Below, one piece after another: positions 37,887 to 47,320 of a DNA stretch of 64,000 bases. Both the position numbers and the translations under genes were made by a program. A model generated the notes under the pieces. It was not told where the DNA came from. It searched no databases and saw only the letters and a program-made list of their open reading frames with translations. Source of the DNA: Xylophilus sp. Leaf220 (GTDB taxonomy: Bacteria > Pseudomonadota > Gammaproteobacteria > Burkholderiales > Burkholderiaceae_C); assembly GCF_001421705.1 (NCBI RefSeq), contig NZ_LMKO01000001.1, forward strand, positions 1,020,607 to 1,084,606, read 5' to 3'. How positions within the stretch are numbered: the stretch's first letter is position 1; each line of letters opens with the position of its first letter.

Positions 37887-39984
37887 AAAACCGGTGGGTC
37901 AGGCTCAGGCGCACGGTGCGAGGCTCGGCGGGGTGGAAGATCACGTCGTTCACCGCCACCGATTCGCCGCGCAGCCGGGTGGCGTAGTAGTAGTCGCTGT
38001 CGGTCACCTTGCGGTCGAACAGGTTGAACACGTCGAGCGCGATCCGGGTGTTGCGGTCGATCGCATAGCCGACCCGTGCACTGGTCAGGGCGCTGCTGCG
38101 GGAGCGCACGCTGTTGTCCTCCACCAGCACCCGCGGGCCGAAGTAGCGCACATGCATGCCGCCGAACCAGCCGTTGACCTGCGGCACGGTGACGCCCAGC
38201 GACACCACCTTGCCGATCGCGCCCGGCACGTACGGGCCGGCCGCGTCGGCATCGGCGAAGCGGGTGCGGGAAAGCGCCACGTCGGCATCGATCTGCGCCC
38301 AGCGGCCCGCCTGGTAGCGGTTGGTCCATTCGATGCCGTAGCGCTTCGTGGGGCGGCTGGCCTCGGTCTCGCCGGCCTCGCCGTTGAAGAGCAGTTCGGA
38401 GCCGATGTCGAGCTTCCACAGCGCCAGCGAAGTCTGCAGGCCGGGGATCGCCTCGCTGCGCACGCCGACCTCCATGCCGCGCGCGCCCACCAGCGGCGCC
38501 GAAGGATCGACCGCGCCGCCGGTGCGCGGGTTGATCCGCGTCGTCACGCCGCGCGCATCGTTGCTGTGGAATCCCCGGCCGGCGCTGACGAAATACTCGG
38601 TGTCGGCCCACGGCCCGAAGACCAGCGCCAGCTTGGGCGAGGCGATGTGGTCGCGCGCCCGGCCGCTGTTGGCGGGCAGGCTGCTGTCGACCGCGAAGCG
38701 GAACGCGTCCACCCGCAGGCCGGCGACCGAGCGGATCTTGTCGGTCCATTGCGTGGTGTTCTCGGCGAAGACCGCCGCGCTGCCTTCGCGCACCCGGTCC
38801 TCGCGAATGGTCTGCAGCTCGCGGCGCTGCACGGTGGTGGCGAAGCCCACCGGCGCCAGCCGGTCGAGGCGGGTCTGCAGGCCGATGCGGTTCTGCATGT
38901 CGAGGCCGCCCAGCGTGGCCGACCAGCTCTGCGCCAGGTTGACGCCCGCCATCGTGCGCCGCTCGCGCTGCACGAACTGGTCGCCGTTGACCGGGTCGTC
39001 GGTGAAGTAGGTGAGGTTGCTGAACAGGTCGAGCCGCGAGCGCACCACGAAAGCTTCGAGCGTGAACCGGCCGCTGCCGCCGGCATTGCTGCGCCGCAGG
39101 GCGTACGACAGGCTGCTGCGCGCGGTGGTGCCGCCGTCGCTCGGGTCGATCGCGCCCAGCCGGCCGATCAGGCCGCTGTCGACCGCGCGCTGCGGGATCT
39201 GGTCGGTCGCGTTCCAGCGCGAGCCGTAGGCCATGGCGGTGAGGCTATAGCCGTCGCTCTCGCTGCCGGCGCTGTAGCGCAGCAGGGCGTTGAACCGGCG
39301 CATCCGGTCGGAGTTGTCGAACGGGCCGCGGTTGGTGGCCAGCTCCAGCCCGTAGAGCAGCTTGCCCTGGTTCCAGTCGACCGAATCGGCCAGCAGCGTG
39401 CGGCCGTAGCCGCGGGTGCCGCCGGTGACGACGGCCAGGCCCTGCGGCAGCGTGTCGGGCAGCCGCATGCGGGCCGAGCCGGCCGAGGCGAAGTCGCCCT
39501 CTTCGGCGTAGTACGGCCCCTTGCGGTAGTCGACTCGCCCGACCAGCTCGGGGATCAGGAAGTTGAGGTCGGTGTAGCCCTGGCCGTGGGCATGGGTGCG
39601 CATGTTGACCGGCATGCCGTCGACATAGGTCGCGAACTCGGTGCCGTGGTCGAGGTTGAAGCCGCGCAGGAAATACTGGTTGGCCTTGCCGCCCCCGCTG
39701 TGCTGCACCACCACCAGGCCGGGCACGAACTCCAGGATCTCGCCGGTGCGCAAGGCCGGCCGCGCGGCGATGTCGGCCGCCGACGCGCTGCCCTGGCTGG
39801 CCGCGTCCGAGCTGCCCAGCGCGTTGCCCTGGCTTCCGGCCTGCACCCGGATCTCGCCGAGCTGCGGATCGGCCGCGCCGCCGGCATCCTGCGCCACGGC
39901 GAGCGCCGGCAACGCCAGGCACCAGGCCGCCAGCCCCACCCGGCCGGAAATGGCCCCTGCACGCGTCGCATCGGAAACGGTCAT
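37885..39984 (-). CDS. TonB-dependent outer-membrane receptor (probable manganese-linked)
   Basis: A 699-residue TonB-dependent transporter. The signal peptide ends at ALAVAQ (about residue 31). The plug domain has GEILEFVPGLVVVQHSGGGK, NQYFLRGFNLDHGTEFATYV, DGMPVNMRTHAHGQGYTDLN and VDYRKGPYYAEEGDFASAG. The 22-strand barrel ends ...FHPAEPRTVRLSLTHRF with C-terminal Phe. It lies 117 bases after mntH on the same strand, beyond MntR's operator, which suggests a role in outer-membrane uptake of Mn2+ (compare MnoP-type Mn channels) or another metal complex. The ATG at 39984 was chosen because the signal sequence follows it; longer frames run into repeat sequence. The ligand is unproven. Confidence 0.9.
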   Translation of the reverse strand: MTVSDATRAGAISGRVGLAAWCLALPALAVAQDAGGAADPQLGEIRVQAGSQGNALGSSDAASQGSASAADIAARPALRTGEILEFVPGLVVVQHSGGGKANQYFLRGFNLDHGTEFATYVDGMPVNMRTHAHGQGYTDLNFLIPELVGRVDYRKGPYYAEEGDFASAGSARMRLPDTLPQGLAVVTGGTRGYGRTLLADSVDWNQGKLLYGLELATNRGPFDNSDRMRRFNALLRYSAGSESDGYSLTAMAYGSRWNATDQIPQRAVDSGLIGRLGAIDPSDGGTTARSSLSYALRRSNAGGSGRFTLEAFVVRSRLDLFSNLTYFTDDPVNGDQFVQRERRTMAGVNLAQSWSATLGGLDMQNRIGLQTRLDRLAPVGFATTVQRRELQTIREDRVREGSAAVFAENTTQWTDKIRSVAGLRVDAFRFAVDSSLPANSGRARDHIASPKLALVFGPWADTEYFVSAGRGFHSNDARGVTTRINPRTGGAVDPSAPLVGARGMEVGVRSEAIPGLQTSLALWKLDIGSELLFNGEAGETEASRPTKRYGIEWTNRYQAGRWAQIDADVALSRTRFADADAAGPYVPGAIGKVVSLGVTVPQVNGWFGGMHVRYFGPRVLVEDNSVRSRSSALTSARVGYAIDRNTRIALDVFNLFDRKVTDSDYYYATRLRGESVAVNDVIFHPAEPRTVRLSLTHRF

Positions 39985-40020
39985 CGCTGCACCCCGGAAA
40001 TGTTGGAGCCCACAGCGGAG

Positions 40021-40096
40021 CCCGGAAGGATCGACACGCGCGGAAGAAGCGGGAGAACCGCAGCGCGCCATCGGGCTTCGCAGCAGACGCTCCCGC
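40021..40096. repeat. Family D palindrome relative after mntH
   Basis: On the minus strand it reads GGTGCGGGAGCGTCTGCTGC, then GAAGCCCGATGGCGCGCTG and CGGTTCTCCCGC. This aligns with one arm of the element at 10091-10206 (GGTACGAGAGAACC, TACTGCGCAGCCCGATTGCG). It starts six bases beyond the mntH stop codon and occupies most of the gap before the TonB receptor gene. Confidence 0.6.
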
Positions 40097-40101
40097 ACCT
40101 G

Positions 40102-41496
40102 CTATCCGGTGGCCATGTCGAACAGGACCTTGAGGTTGAGCACCACGATCACGCCCGAGATGCCCCAGGCCACCGCGGCCAGCAGCCGGCCGGTGACGAG
40201 CTTGCCCATCAGCCGGCGGTCGGTCACGCAGCGCACCAGCGGAATCACTGCGAACGGCAGCTGCATCGACAGCACCACCTGGCTGAACACCAGCAGCTTG
40301 GCGGTGCCCTGCGCACCGTAGAGACTGGTGATGACCACCACCGGCACGATCGCGATGCCGCGGGTGAGCAGCCGGCGGGCCCAGTCGGGCAGGCGGATGC
40401 GCAAAAAACCCTCCATCACGATCTGTCCGGCCAGAGTGGCGGTGACGGTCGAGTTGATGCCCGATGCCAGCAGCGCCACCGCGAACAGGGTCGAGGCGAT
40501 GCCCACGCCCAGCATCGGCGACAGCAGCTCGTAGGCCTGCTCGATTTCCTCCACGTCGGTGCGGCCCGAGGCATGGAACACGGTGGCCGCGGTGATCAGG
40601 ATGGCCGCGTTGACGAACAGCGCCAGCATCAGCGCGATGGTGCTGTCGGTCACCGCCCAGCGCAGCGCGCTGCGGCGGCCCTCGTCGGTGCGCGGATAGG
40701 CCCGGGTCTGCACGATGGACGAGTGCAGGTACAGGTTGTGCGGCATGACCGTGGCGCCGATGATGCCGATGGCCAGGTACAGGGCCGCCGGGTTGGTCAC
40801 CACCTCGGCCTTGGGCAGGAAGCCGCCCAGCACCGCCTGCAGCGGCGGCGCGGCCAGCACCATCTGCACCACGAAGCAGCCGAAGATCAGCGCCAGCAGC
40901 GCGATCACGAAGGCCTCCAGCGCGCGGAAGCCGCGCCGCATCAGCAGCAGCACCAGGAACACGTCGAGCGCGGTGATGACCGCGCCCCAGACCAGCGGGA
41001 TACCGAAGAGCAGGTTGAGCGCGATCGCGGTGCCGATCACCTCGGCCAGGTCGCAGGCGACGATGGCGATCTCGCAGGCCACCCACAGCATCAGGTTGAC
41101 CGGCCGTGAGTAGCGCGCCCGGCAGGCCTGCGCCAGGTCGAGCCCTGTCGCGATGCCGAGCCGCGCGGCCAGCGCCTGCAGCACGATCGCCATCAGGTTC
41201 GACAGCAGGATCACCGACAGCAGCATGTAGCCGAACCTGGAGCCGCCGGCGATGTCGGTGGCCCAGTTGCCCGGGTCCATGTAGCCGACCGACACCATGT
41301 AGCCCGGCCCCAGGAAGGCCAGGAAGCGCCGGAACCAGTGGACGCCGGCGCCCGGCACCGGCACGCTGGCGTTCATCTCGCCCAGGCTGGCGCCGGCGGG
41401 GGCAACGCCTGCCGACGCGCCGGTGTCGGCGCGCGGTGCATGCATCTCCGGGAAGCGGCCGGACAGGGTCGCCGCCGCGCTGTGCTGGTCTGCCAA
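40102..41496 (-). CDS. mntH: NRAMP-family Mn2+/H+ symporter
   Basis: A 464-residue divalent metal transporter with eleven predicted helices. The metal-binding helices are shown by [20 protein letters not shown] (DPGN motif) and [20 protein letters not shown] (MPH motif). The best start is TTG at 41496, with GGAG eight bases before it; ATGs at 41445 and 41376 are alternatives that shorten the Ala-rich N-tail. A perfect MntR palindrome lies 46 bases upstream, pointing to repression by Mn2+-MntR, whose gene is divergent. It probably forms an operon with the TonB receptor gene. Confidence 0.95.
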   Translation of the reverse strand: MADQHSAAATLSGRFPEMHAPRADTGASAGVAPAGASLGEMNASVPVPGAGVHWFRRFLAFLGPGYMVSVGYMDPGNWATDIAGGSRFGYMLLSVILLSNLMAIVLQALAARLGIATGLDLAQACRARYSRPVNLMLWVACEIAIVACDLAEVIGTAIALNLLFGIPLVWGAVITALDVFLVLLLMRRGFRALEAFVIALLALIFGCFVVQMVLAAPPLQAVLGGFLPKAEVVTNPAALYLAIGIIGATVMPHNLYLHSSIVQTRAYPRTDEGRRSALRWAVTDSTIALMLALFVNAAILITAATVFHASGRTDVEEIEQAYELLSPMLGVGIASTLFAVALLASGINSTVTATLAGQIVMEGFLRIRLPDWARRLLTRGIAIVPVVVITSLYGAQGTAKLLVFSQVVLSMQLPFAVIPLVRCVTDRRLMGKLVTGRLLAAVAWGISGVIVVLNLKVLFDMATG

Positions 41497-41541
41497 ATCG
41501 AAACTCCGTGGATCGTCGCCGCGCTTAGCCGCGGCTCCAGA

Positions 41542-41557
41542 ATATAGCCTAGGCTAT
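41542..41557. promoter_or_regulatory. MntR operator (perfect palindrome)
   Basis: TATAGCCTAGGCTATA is a 16-base perfect palindrome. Its half-sites ATAGC-N4-GCTAT equal those of the E. coli MntR box (ATAGCAAAGGCTAT). It sits between divergent mntH and mntR, 46 bases from the mntH start and 146 from that of mntR. It is not part of the family A repeats: it lacks the GC hairpin. Confidence 0.85.
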
Positions 41558-41702
41558 AAATTACAGCAAAGGCGAAGTCTTGTCTGCAGGCGGGGGCCGG
41601 CCATCGTTGAAAATACCGTCGGTTCGCGCCCGCCGGGCGCCCCACCCTTACGCCCGCCACGACCGATCGGATGCAGCCTGCCGCTGCGCGCCACCCCACA
41701 CG

Positions 41703-42164
41703 ATGCCCAAGAAGACAGCGCCCGCTCCCGCCGAACCCCTCCGGATGGTCGATGCCACGGTGCACGTCGAGAGCTTCCGCCAGGCCCGCGAGGCCCGGCG
41801 CCAGGAGCGGGTGGACGACTACGTGGAACTGATCGCCGACCTGATCCAGGAAGACGGCGAGGCGCGCCAGGTGGAGATCGCCGCCCGCCTGGGCGTGACC
41901 CAGCCCACCGTCGCCAAGATGCTGAACCGCCTGTCCGACGCCGGCTACGTGGTGCGCCGCCCCTACCGCGGCGTGTTCCTCACGCCCGAAGGCCAGGCAC
42001 TGGCCGAGGCCAGCCGGGCCCGGCACCGGGTGGTGGAGGATTTCCTGCTGGCGCTGGGCGTGGACGCCGACTGCGCCCGCCGCGACGCCGAGGGCATCGA
42101 GCACCACGTCAGCAAGGCGACGCTCGACGCCTTCGCGCGCTTCCTGGCACGCAGCAAGGCCTGA
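41703..42164 (+). CDS. mntR: Manganese-responsive DtxR-family repressor
   Basis: A 153-residue regulator (E. coli MntR is 155). The winged helix is [20 protein letters not shown] with recognition part [20 protein letters not shown], then [20 protein letters not shown]. The metal-binding/dimer segment includes [20 protein letters not shown] and [19 protein letters not shown], with the Glu/His residues expected for Mn2+ sites. I chose the ATG at 41703 ([12 protein letters not shown]); a longer frame upstream crosses the operator region and looks non-coding. It is divergent from mntH, whose promoter carries the matching operator. Confidence 0.93.
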   Translation: MPKKTAPAPAEPLRMVDATVHVESFRQAREARRQERVDDYVELIADLIQEDGEARQVEIAARLGVTQPTVAKMLNRLSDAGYVVRRPYRGVFLTPEGQALAEASRARHRVVEDFLLALGVDADCARRDAEGIEHHVSKATLDAFARFLARSKA

Positions 42165-42242
42165 CCCAACCTTGCCGTCCTGGCCGAGGTGCGCCAAAGC
42201 GGCCACCCGCACCCTGCGTCCCTTTCAGGGAAACCGCGGAAC

Positions 42243-42307
42243 CGGCTCCGCCGGGCCGCCGGTTGCGCCCCCGGGAGGGGGAGGCGCCGAAGGCGCATCG
42301 GGGGAGA
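42243..42307. repeat. Family B repeat after opgD
   Basis: It reads CGGCTCCGCCGGGCCGCCGG, GCGCCCCCGGGAGGGGGAGG, CGCCGAAGGCGCATCGGGGG. It is a shortened relative of 26651-26730 with several complementary arms. It ends one or two bases from the opgD stop codon at 42309-42311. Confidence 0.6.
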
Positions 42308-42308
42308 A

Positions 42309-43916
42309 CTAAGTGCTATAGCGGTAGAGCCAGGTCTCGCTGAGCGTCTGGTCGCCGTTCTTCAGGTACATCCGCAGGTCGGCCGCCGCGTTGCCGGCCG
42401 GCGTGAAATCGAACTGGGCGCGCCAGTGGCCGGGCACGCCGTTGGGCACCGCCTCGGTGAAGATGTACGAGAAGCTGCCGCTCGACGCGGTCAGCACCGA
42501 CTCGGGCTTCACGCCGAAGGGCAGGCCCTGCAGCGGGCCGCCCAGAAACTCGACCATGAACTTCTGCACGCCCGCCGGCCGCGGCTGGCCGGGCTGGCCG
42601 CCGCGGCCCAGGCGCGTCGCCACGCAGACGGCCAGCGGCGACGGATAGGGCTCCTTGTCGGTCCAGTGCAGGCGGTAGCGCAGGTTGTAGCTGCTGCCGG
42701 CCTTCGCAGGCGCCTTCGGCACCCAGAAGGCGACGGTGTTGTCGTGGATCTCGTCGTCGGTCGGGATCTCGATCAGCTGCACCTCGCCCTCGCCCCAGTC
42801 GCCCACCGGCTCCACCCACAGGCTGGGCCGGCGGTCGTACATCACGCCGTCGAGGTAGTGGTCGAAGTTGCGGTCGCGCTGCAGAAGGCCGTAGCCCTTG
42901 GGCTGCCGGTCGGCGAAGGCGGCGCCGGTAGTGGCTTTGGGGTTGTCGAGCGGGCGCCAGATGCGCTCGCCGCCGCCGGTCCACATCGCCAGGCCGTCGG
43001 AGTCGTGCACCTCGGGCCGCCAGTCGATCGCGGTCTGCTTGGCGGTCTCGGAGAACCAGTACATCGAGGTGAGCGGCGCGATGCCGAGCCGGGCGATGTC
43101 CTTGCGCACGAAGAGCCGGCATTCGATGTCCATCACCACCGCACGGGCGCGCTGCATGACGAACTTGTAGGCGCCGGTGATGCTGGCGCCTTCGAGCAGC
43201 GCATGCACCACCACCGTGTCGCCGCCGTCGGCCGGCGGGTCGAAGTAGAACTCGGTGAAGGTGGGGAAGTCTTCCGGCCGGTCGGGCACCGCCACGTCGA
43301 GCGCCACCGCGCGGGCCGACAGGCCGTACTGGTAGAGCTCGCCGATCGCGCGGAAGTAGCTGGCGCCCAGGAAGGCGACCCAGTCGTTGCTTTTCCAGTC
43401 GAGCTTCTTCTGGTCGGCGGTGCGGCTCTCCTGGAAGCGGAAGCCGGCGAAGCCCGCGCCCTGGGGCAGCTCGCGGCCGGGGCTGTCGGCCGGCATGTCG
43501 AAGTAGCCCGGGTCGTAGACGATCTCGCGCGCGAAGAAATCGTCGCCGCTGCGCGAGAGCACGTGCATGTGCACCGGCACCTGGAAGAACTTGCCCAGGT
43601 GGAAGAAGGTGACCGGGTACTGGCCCGGGCCGTCCTTGAAGAGGGCCGAGTCGGTGTTGAACTTGATCTTGCCGTGGGCCTCGTAGTCGATCCGCTCCAG
43701 CACCGCGGCGGGCAGCGGCGTGCCGGGCGCATACGGCTTGCCGGCCAGGGCCTGCGCCCGCGCCACCAGGCCGTCGAAGCTGAAGGGCCGCGGATCGGAG
43801 AACTTGAGCCCGGTAGCGGCCTGGGCGGTGAGGGGGATGCCGAAGGCCGCGAGCGCGGCGGAGGCGCTGCCGGCGGCCAGGAAGGCGCGGCGGTCGAACG
43901 TGTTTTTCTTGTGCAT
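42309..43916 (-). CDS. opgD: Osmoregulated periplasmic glucan biosynthesis protein (OpgD/OpgG family)
   Basis: A 535-residue periplasmic protein for linear/branched periplasmic glucan synthesis. A Tat signal DRRAFLAAGSASAALAAFGI ends near TAQAA. Family blocks include FDGLVARAQALAGKPYAPGT, YFRAIGELYQYGLSARAVAL, MYWFSETAKQTAIDWRPEVH and DGLAMWTGGGERIWRPLDNP, and the C-terminal Ig-like domain ends LRMYLKNGDQTLSETWLYRY. The Tat signal favours OpgD over OpgG. No opgH is adjacent. The ATG at 43916 was preferred because the RR motif follows within nine residues. It is divergent from an MFS gene. Confidence 0.9.
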   Translation of the reverse strand: MHKKNTFDRRAFLAAGSASAALAAFGIPLTAQAATGLKFSDPRPFSFDGLVARAQALAGKPYAPGTPLPAAVLERIDYEAHGKIKFNTDSALFKDGPGQYPVTFFHLGKFFQVPVHMHVLSRSGDDFFAREIVYDPGYFDMPADSPGRELPQGAGFAGFRFQESRTADQKKLDWKSNDWVAFLGASYFRAIGELYQYGLSARAVALDVAVPDRPEDFPTFTEFYFDPPADGGDTVVVHALLEGASITGAYKFVMQRARAVVMDIECRLFVRKDIARLGIAPLTSMYWFSETAKQTAIDWRPEVHDSDGLAMWTGGGERIWRPLDNPKATTGAAFADRQPKGYGLLQRDRNFDHYLDGVMYDRRPSLWVEPVGDWGEGEVQLIEIPTDDEIHDNTVAFWVPKAPAKAGSSYNLRYRLHWTDKEPYPSPLAVCVATRLGRGGQPGQPRPAGVQKFMVEFLGGPLQGLPFGVKPESVLTASSGSFSYIFTEAVPNGVPGHWRAQFDFTPAGNAAADLRMYLKNGDQTLSETWLYRYST

Positions 43917-44119
43917 CGGTACAGATCTTGTGAAGGATTTCCGAGGAGGGCCGCGAGGGCCGCGCACCGCATGGAGCGCGCAGGCGTTTGCTGCGGCGCA
44001 CCATCCTAATGGCGTCGGCCGGGGGGTGCGTAAGTGCCTGTTCGCGGGCACCGTACACCGGTGCCCGCGCCGAACAGGCGCTCACAGACAGCACCGCGCC
44101 GCCTTCGCACAATCCTGCC

Positions 44120-45601
44120 ATGGATACCACCGCCTCCTTCGCCTCCGGAACCGGTACGGCGGCGCCGCCTGCCGGCGCCGACATCCCGGCCCGGCTCGAC
44201 CGCCTGCCCTGGTCGCGCTGGCACTGGCGCGTGGTGGTCGCGCTCGGCATCGCTTGGGTGCTAGACGGCCTGGAGGTGACGCTCGTCGGCTCCGTGGGCT
44301 CGGTGCTCGAACGGGGCGACACGCTGGCGCTGACCGCGGCGCAGGTGGGCGCTGCCGGCTCGCTCTACATCGGCGGCGCGGTGGCCGGCGCCCTGCTGTT
44401 CGGGCGGCTGGCCGACCGGCTGGGCCGCAAGCGCCTGTTCCTGGCGACGCTGGTGGTCTATACGCTGGCGACACTGGCCACCGCCTTCTCCCCGGGCTTC
44501 GCCTTCTTCGCGGTCTGCCGCTTCCTGACGGGCCTGGGCATCGGCGGCGAATACGCGGCGATCAATTCGGCGATCGACGAACTGGTGCCGGCCCGGGTGC
44601 GCGGGCGGGTCAACCTGGCGATCAACGGCAGCTTCTGGATCGGCGCGGCGCTGGGCGCGGGGCTCGCCCTGGTGCTGCTCGACCCGCGGGTGCTCGGCCC
44701 CGTGCACGGCTGGCGCGCGGGCTTCGGCCTGGGCGCGGTACTGGCCGTGGCCATCCTGCTGGTGCGGCGCGACGTGCCCGAAAGCCCGCGCTGGCTGGTG
44801 GCCCACGGGCGGGCCGACGAGGCCGAGCGCATCCTGCAGCGCATCGAGGCCGAGGTGGCCGCCGAGCACGGGCCGCTGCCGCCGGTGCCGGCCACCGCCC
44901 ACCGCGCCGCCCGCAGCGGCACGCCTACGCTGCGGCAGGTGGCGCAGGTGCTGCTGCACCGCTACCGGCAGCGCAGCGGCGTGGCCCTGGCGCTGATGGT
45001 GTCGCAGGCCTTCTTCTACAACGCGATCTTCTTCACCTACGCCCTGGTGCTGACCCGCTTCTACGGCGTGCCCGAGGGGCGGGTGGCGCTCTACATCTTC
45101 CCGTTCGCCCTCGGCAACGTGCTGGGGCCGCTGCTCCTGGGCCCGCTGTTCGACCGTGTCGGCCGGCGCCGGATGATCGGGCTGACCTACGTGCTGTCGG
45201 GCCTGGGCCTGGCGCTCACCGGCGCGGCCTTCGTCGCCGGATGGCTCGATGCCTGGAGCCAGGCGCTGGCCTGGTCGGCCGTGTTCTTCATGGCCTCGGC
45301 CGCGGCCAGCTCGGCCTACCTGACGGTGAGCGAGGTGTTCCCGCTGGAGATGCGGGCCCTGGCGATCTCGCTCTTCTACGCGGTGGGCACCGGTGCCGGC
45401 GGTTTCGCCGCGCCCTGGATCTTCGGCCTGCTGATCGACAGCGGCAGCCGCGCCGCGGTGGCCGCCGGCTACGCGGTAGGGGCGGCGATGGTCGTGGCCG
45501 CCGGGCTGCTCGCCTGGCGCTGGGCGGTCGATGCCGAGCGCAAGCCGCTGGAGGAGATCGCCGGGCCGGTGGACGCGCCGGAGCACCCTCGGCAGCCCTA
45601 G
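44120..45601 (+). CDS. MFS transporter, sugar-porter/aromatic-acid-like
   Basis: A 493-residue permease. TM1 is VVVALGIAWVLDGLEVTLVG, resembling the D-G-x-[ED] pattern of SV2-like/AAHS and sugar-porter members. Loop 2-3 is GRLADRLGRKRLFLATLVVY, and TM4-5 has CRFLTGLGIGGEYAAINSAI. Loop 6-7 is RRDVPESPRWLVAHGRADEA, typical of sugar porters (PESPRWL). The second-half motif is GPLFDRVGRRRMIGLTYVLS. No catabolic gene is adjacent. It converges with thiDE across a family A repeat. The substrate is unknown. Confidence 0.88.
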   Translation: MDTTASFASGTGTAAPPAGADIPARLDRLPWSRWHWRVVVALGIAWVLDGLEVTLVGSVGSVLERGDTLALTAAQVGAAGSLYIGGAVAGALLFGRLADRLGRKRLFLATLVVYTLATLATAFSPGFAFFAVCRFLTGLGIGGEYAAINSAIDELVPARVRGRVNLAINGSFWIGAALGAGLALVLLDPRVLGPVHGWRAGFGLGAVLAVAILLVRRDVPESPRWLVAHGRADEAERILQRIEAEVAAEHGPLPPVPATAHRAARSGTPTLRQVAQVLLHRYRQRSGVALALMVSQAFFYNAIFFTYALVLTRFYGVPEGRVALYIFPFALGNVLGPLLLGPLFDRVGRRRMIGLTYVLSGLGLALTGAAFVAGWLDAWSQALAWSAVFFMASAAASSAYLTVSEVFPLEMRALAISLFYAVGTGAGGFAAPWIFGLLIDSGSRAAVAAGYAVGAAMVVAAGLLAWRWAVDAERKPLEEIAGPVDAPEHPRQP

Positions 45602-45626
45602 CCCGCGGCGAAGACCCGGCGCTCCT

Positions 45627-45676
45627 CTATTGATAGCAAGCGGCCGGCGCACCACGCCGGCTGCAGCCCTTTTTCA
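45627..45676. repeat. Family A palindromic element at the thiDE 3' end
   Basis: CTAT-TG-ATAG (45627-45636), then a 7-bp perfect stem GCCGGCG (45643-45649) / CGCCGGC (45655-45661), then TGCAGCCCTTTTTCATTC. On the minus strand thiDE ends GAA-TGA at the end of the element. On the plus strand the stem and CTTTTT may terminate the MFS gene. The layout is identical to 37827-37886. Confidence 0.8.
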
Positions 45677-47320
45677 TTCCGAGTCCTGGCCCGCAGGGCC
45701 TTCGGCCTGCAGACTGGGATGCGGCCAACCCCACCCGGACGCCACCGGCCGCTGCGCACCGTCGAGGGCCTGCCGGAAGAGCGGCACCGCCGTGGCCGGA
45801 TCGTCGCCCAGCGCGCGCACCACGCAGACCGCGTCGGCGCCGCACCCCGCCGCCACCGCCGCCTGCTCCGGCGCCAGGATGCCGCCGATCGCGACCACCG
45901 GCGCGCCGGCCATGCGGCACCACCAGGCGAGGTTGTCCAGGCCTTGCGGGCGCCAAGGCATCGCCTTGGTCGTCGTCGGCCAGACGGGGCCGCAGGCGAT
46001 GTAGCGCGGCGCCAGGCTGCGCGCGCGCGCCAGTTCCCACAGGCTGTGCGAGCTGATGCCGAGCGCCGGCGCGCCGGCTGCGCGGAGCATGTCGCGGTCG
46101 GCGTCGTCCAGCGCCAGCAGGTCTTCCTGGCCCAGGTGGAGGCCGGTGGCGCCGGCTTCCATGACCAGGGCGTGGTGGTCGTTGACGAACAGCTGCGCGC
46201 CGGCGGCACGGCAGTCGGCGACGGCGCGCCGCACCTCGGCCTGCAGCGATGCGTGCCACGCCGCGTCGGGCGCGGGCGGGGTCTTGATGCGCAGCTGCAG
46301 CATGCGGACGCCGGCCTGCAGCAAAGCGGCGATCCGGTCGGCACCGTCGGCGATCGCGTACAGGCGCGTCGATCCGGACCGCGGCCGCGGTCGGAGCGAG
46401 GGTGGCGACAGGTCCACGCCGGCGGCGCCACCGTCGCCCGTCGGCCCGCCATCCGGCACGCCGAAGGCCGCGAAGCGCGGCGCTTCGCTCCACGACATCT
46501 GCGGCATCAGCGTCGGATCGTCGGCGAAGCCCGCCTGCGCCTTGACCGGCCCCGCGCCCTGTCCGGCCGCATGGCCGTGGCGCAGCGCATGGGTGGCGGC
46601 CATCTTGGCGAGCACCGCCGCATCCGCCGCGACGAAGCCCTTCGCCATCGCGGCGGCGGCCGCGGCGGCGAAGGTGCAGCCGGTGGCGTGGGTGTGCGGG
46701 GTGGGGATGCGCGGCAGGGCCAGCCACCCGGCCGCGTGCGGCGTGTCGAGCCAATCGCGGGCCAGGCCATCGTCGGTCGCGTCGTCGCCGCCGGTGACGC
46801 AGACGGCCTGGGCGCCGGCGGCGCGCAGGGCGCGGGCCAGCGCGGGGGCGTCGGTGCCGGGCGGCAGGCCGGTCAGGCGCAATGCTTCGCGGCGGTTGGG
46901 CGTGAGCAGGGTGGCGCGCGGCAGCAGCCACTGGCGGTAGGCGGCCACGACCGCGTCGTCGCCGAAGCTGGCGCCCGAGGTGGCGCCCAGCACCGGATCG
47001 ACCACCAGCGGCAGCGGCCCGCGCAGGCGCAGCCGGTCGACCGCGCGCGCCACCGCCTCGATCTGCGCCACGCCGCCCAACAGGCCGGTCTTGACGGCAC
47101 GCGGCGGCATGTCGGATTCCAGCGCGGCGATCTGGGCCTCGATCACCGCGACCGGCATCGGCTCCACGTGCGGCACCGCGACCGAGTTCTGCGCGGTGAC
47201 CGCGGCGACGACGGTGCACAGGTGCACGCCGCAGGCATCGGCCGCGCGCTGGTCGGCGGCGATGCCGGCGCCGCCGCCGCTGTCGGTGCCGGCGATGGTC
47301 CAGACGACCACCGTGCTCAT
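45674..47320 (-). CDS. thiDE: Fused HMP-P kinase / thiamine-phosphate synthase
   Basis: A 548-residue bifunctional enzyme. Residues 1 to about 265 are ThiD ([20 protein letters not shown] start, [31 protein letters not shown], and the anion hole [19 protein letters not shown]), phosphorylating hydroxymethylpyrimidine phosphate. Residues about 325-530 are ThiE ([83 protein letters not shown]), joining HMP-PP with thiazole phosphate. A Gly/Pro-rich linker separates them. Its ATG overlaps the thiG stop in ATGA. It is the last gene of the TPP-controlled operon. In ThiE the usual QLR/K motif reads MLQLRIKTP. Confidence 0.92.
   Translation of the reverse strand: MSTVVVWTIAGTDSGGGAGIAADQRAADACGVHLCTVVAAVTAQNSVAVPHVEPMPVAVIEAQIAALESDMPPRAVKTGLLGGVAQIEAVARAVDRLRLRGPLPLVVDPVLGATSGASFGDDAVVAAYRQWLLPRATLLTPNRREALRLTGLPPGTDAPALARALRAAGAQAVCVTGGDDATDDGLARDWLDTPHAAGWLALPRIPTPHTHATGCTFAAAAAAAMAKGFVAADAAVLAKMAATHALRHGHAAGQGAGPVKAQAGFADDPTLMPQMSWSEAPRFAAFGVPDGGPTGDGGAAGVDLSPPSLRPRPRSGSTRLYAIADGADRIAALLQAGVRMLQLRIKTPPAPDAAWHASLQAEVRRAVADCRAAGAQLFVNDHHALVMEAGATGLHLGQEDLLALDDADRDMLRAAGAPALGISSHSLWELARARSLAPRYIACGPVWPTTTKAMPWRPQGLDNLAWWCRMAGAPVVAIGGILAPEQAAVAAGCGADAVCVVRALGDDPATAVPLFRQALDGAQRPVASGWGWPHPSLQAEGPAGQDSE

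Noticed and set aside
37894..41109. A 1071-codon plus-strand frame opposite the TonB receptor and mntH
   Set aside because: No recognisable domain; both opposite-strand genes show strong family motifs, signal peptide and membrane helices.
41376..41445. ATG starts for mntH downstream of the TTG
   Set aside because: The TTG at 41496 has a GGAG at good spacing; the ATGs lack comparable sites. Kept only as alternatives.
41542..41557. Considered as another family A repeat because of ATAGC..GCTAT
   Set aside because: Arm order is reversed (ATAGC first), there is no GC hairpin or CTTTT, and it lies in the mntH/mntR promoter; it is better explained as an MntR operator.
43917..44119. Possible small gene in the opgD/MFS divergent gap
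   Set aside because: Open frames are only N-terminal extensions of the flanking genes without signal or family similarity; nothing else is seen.
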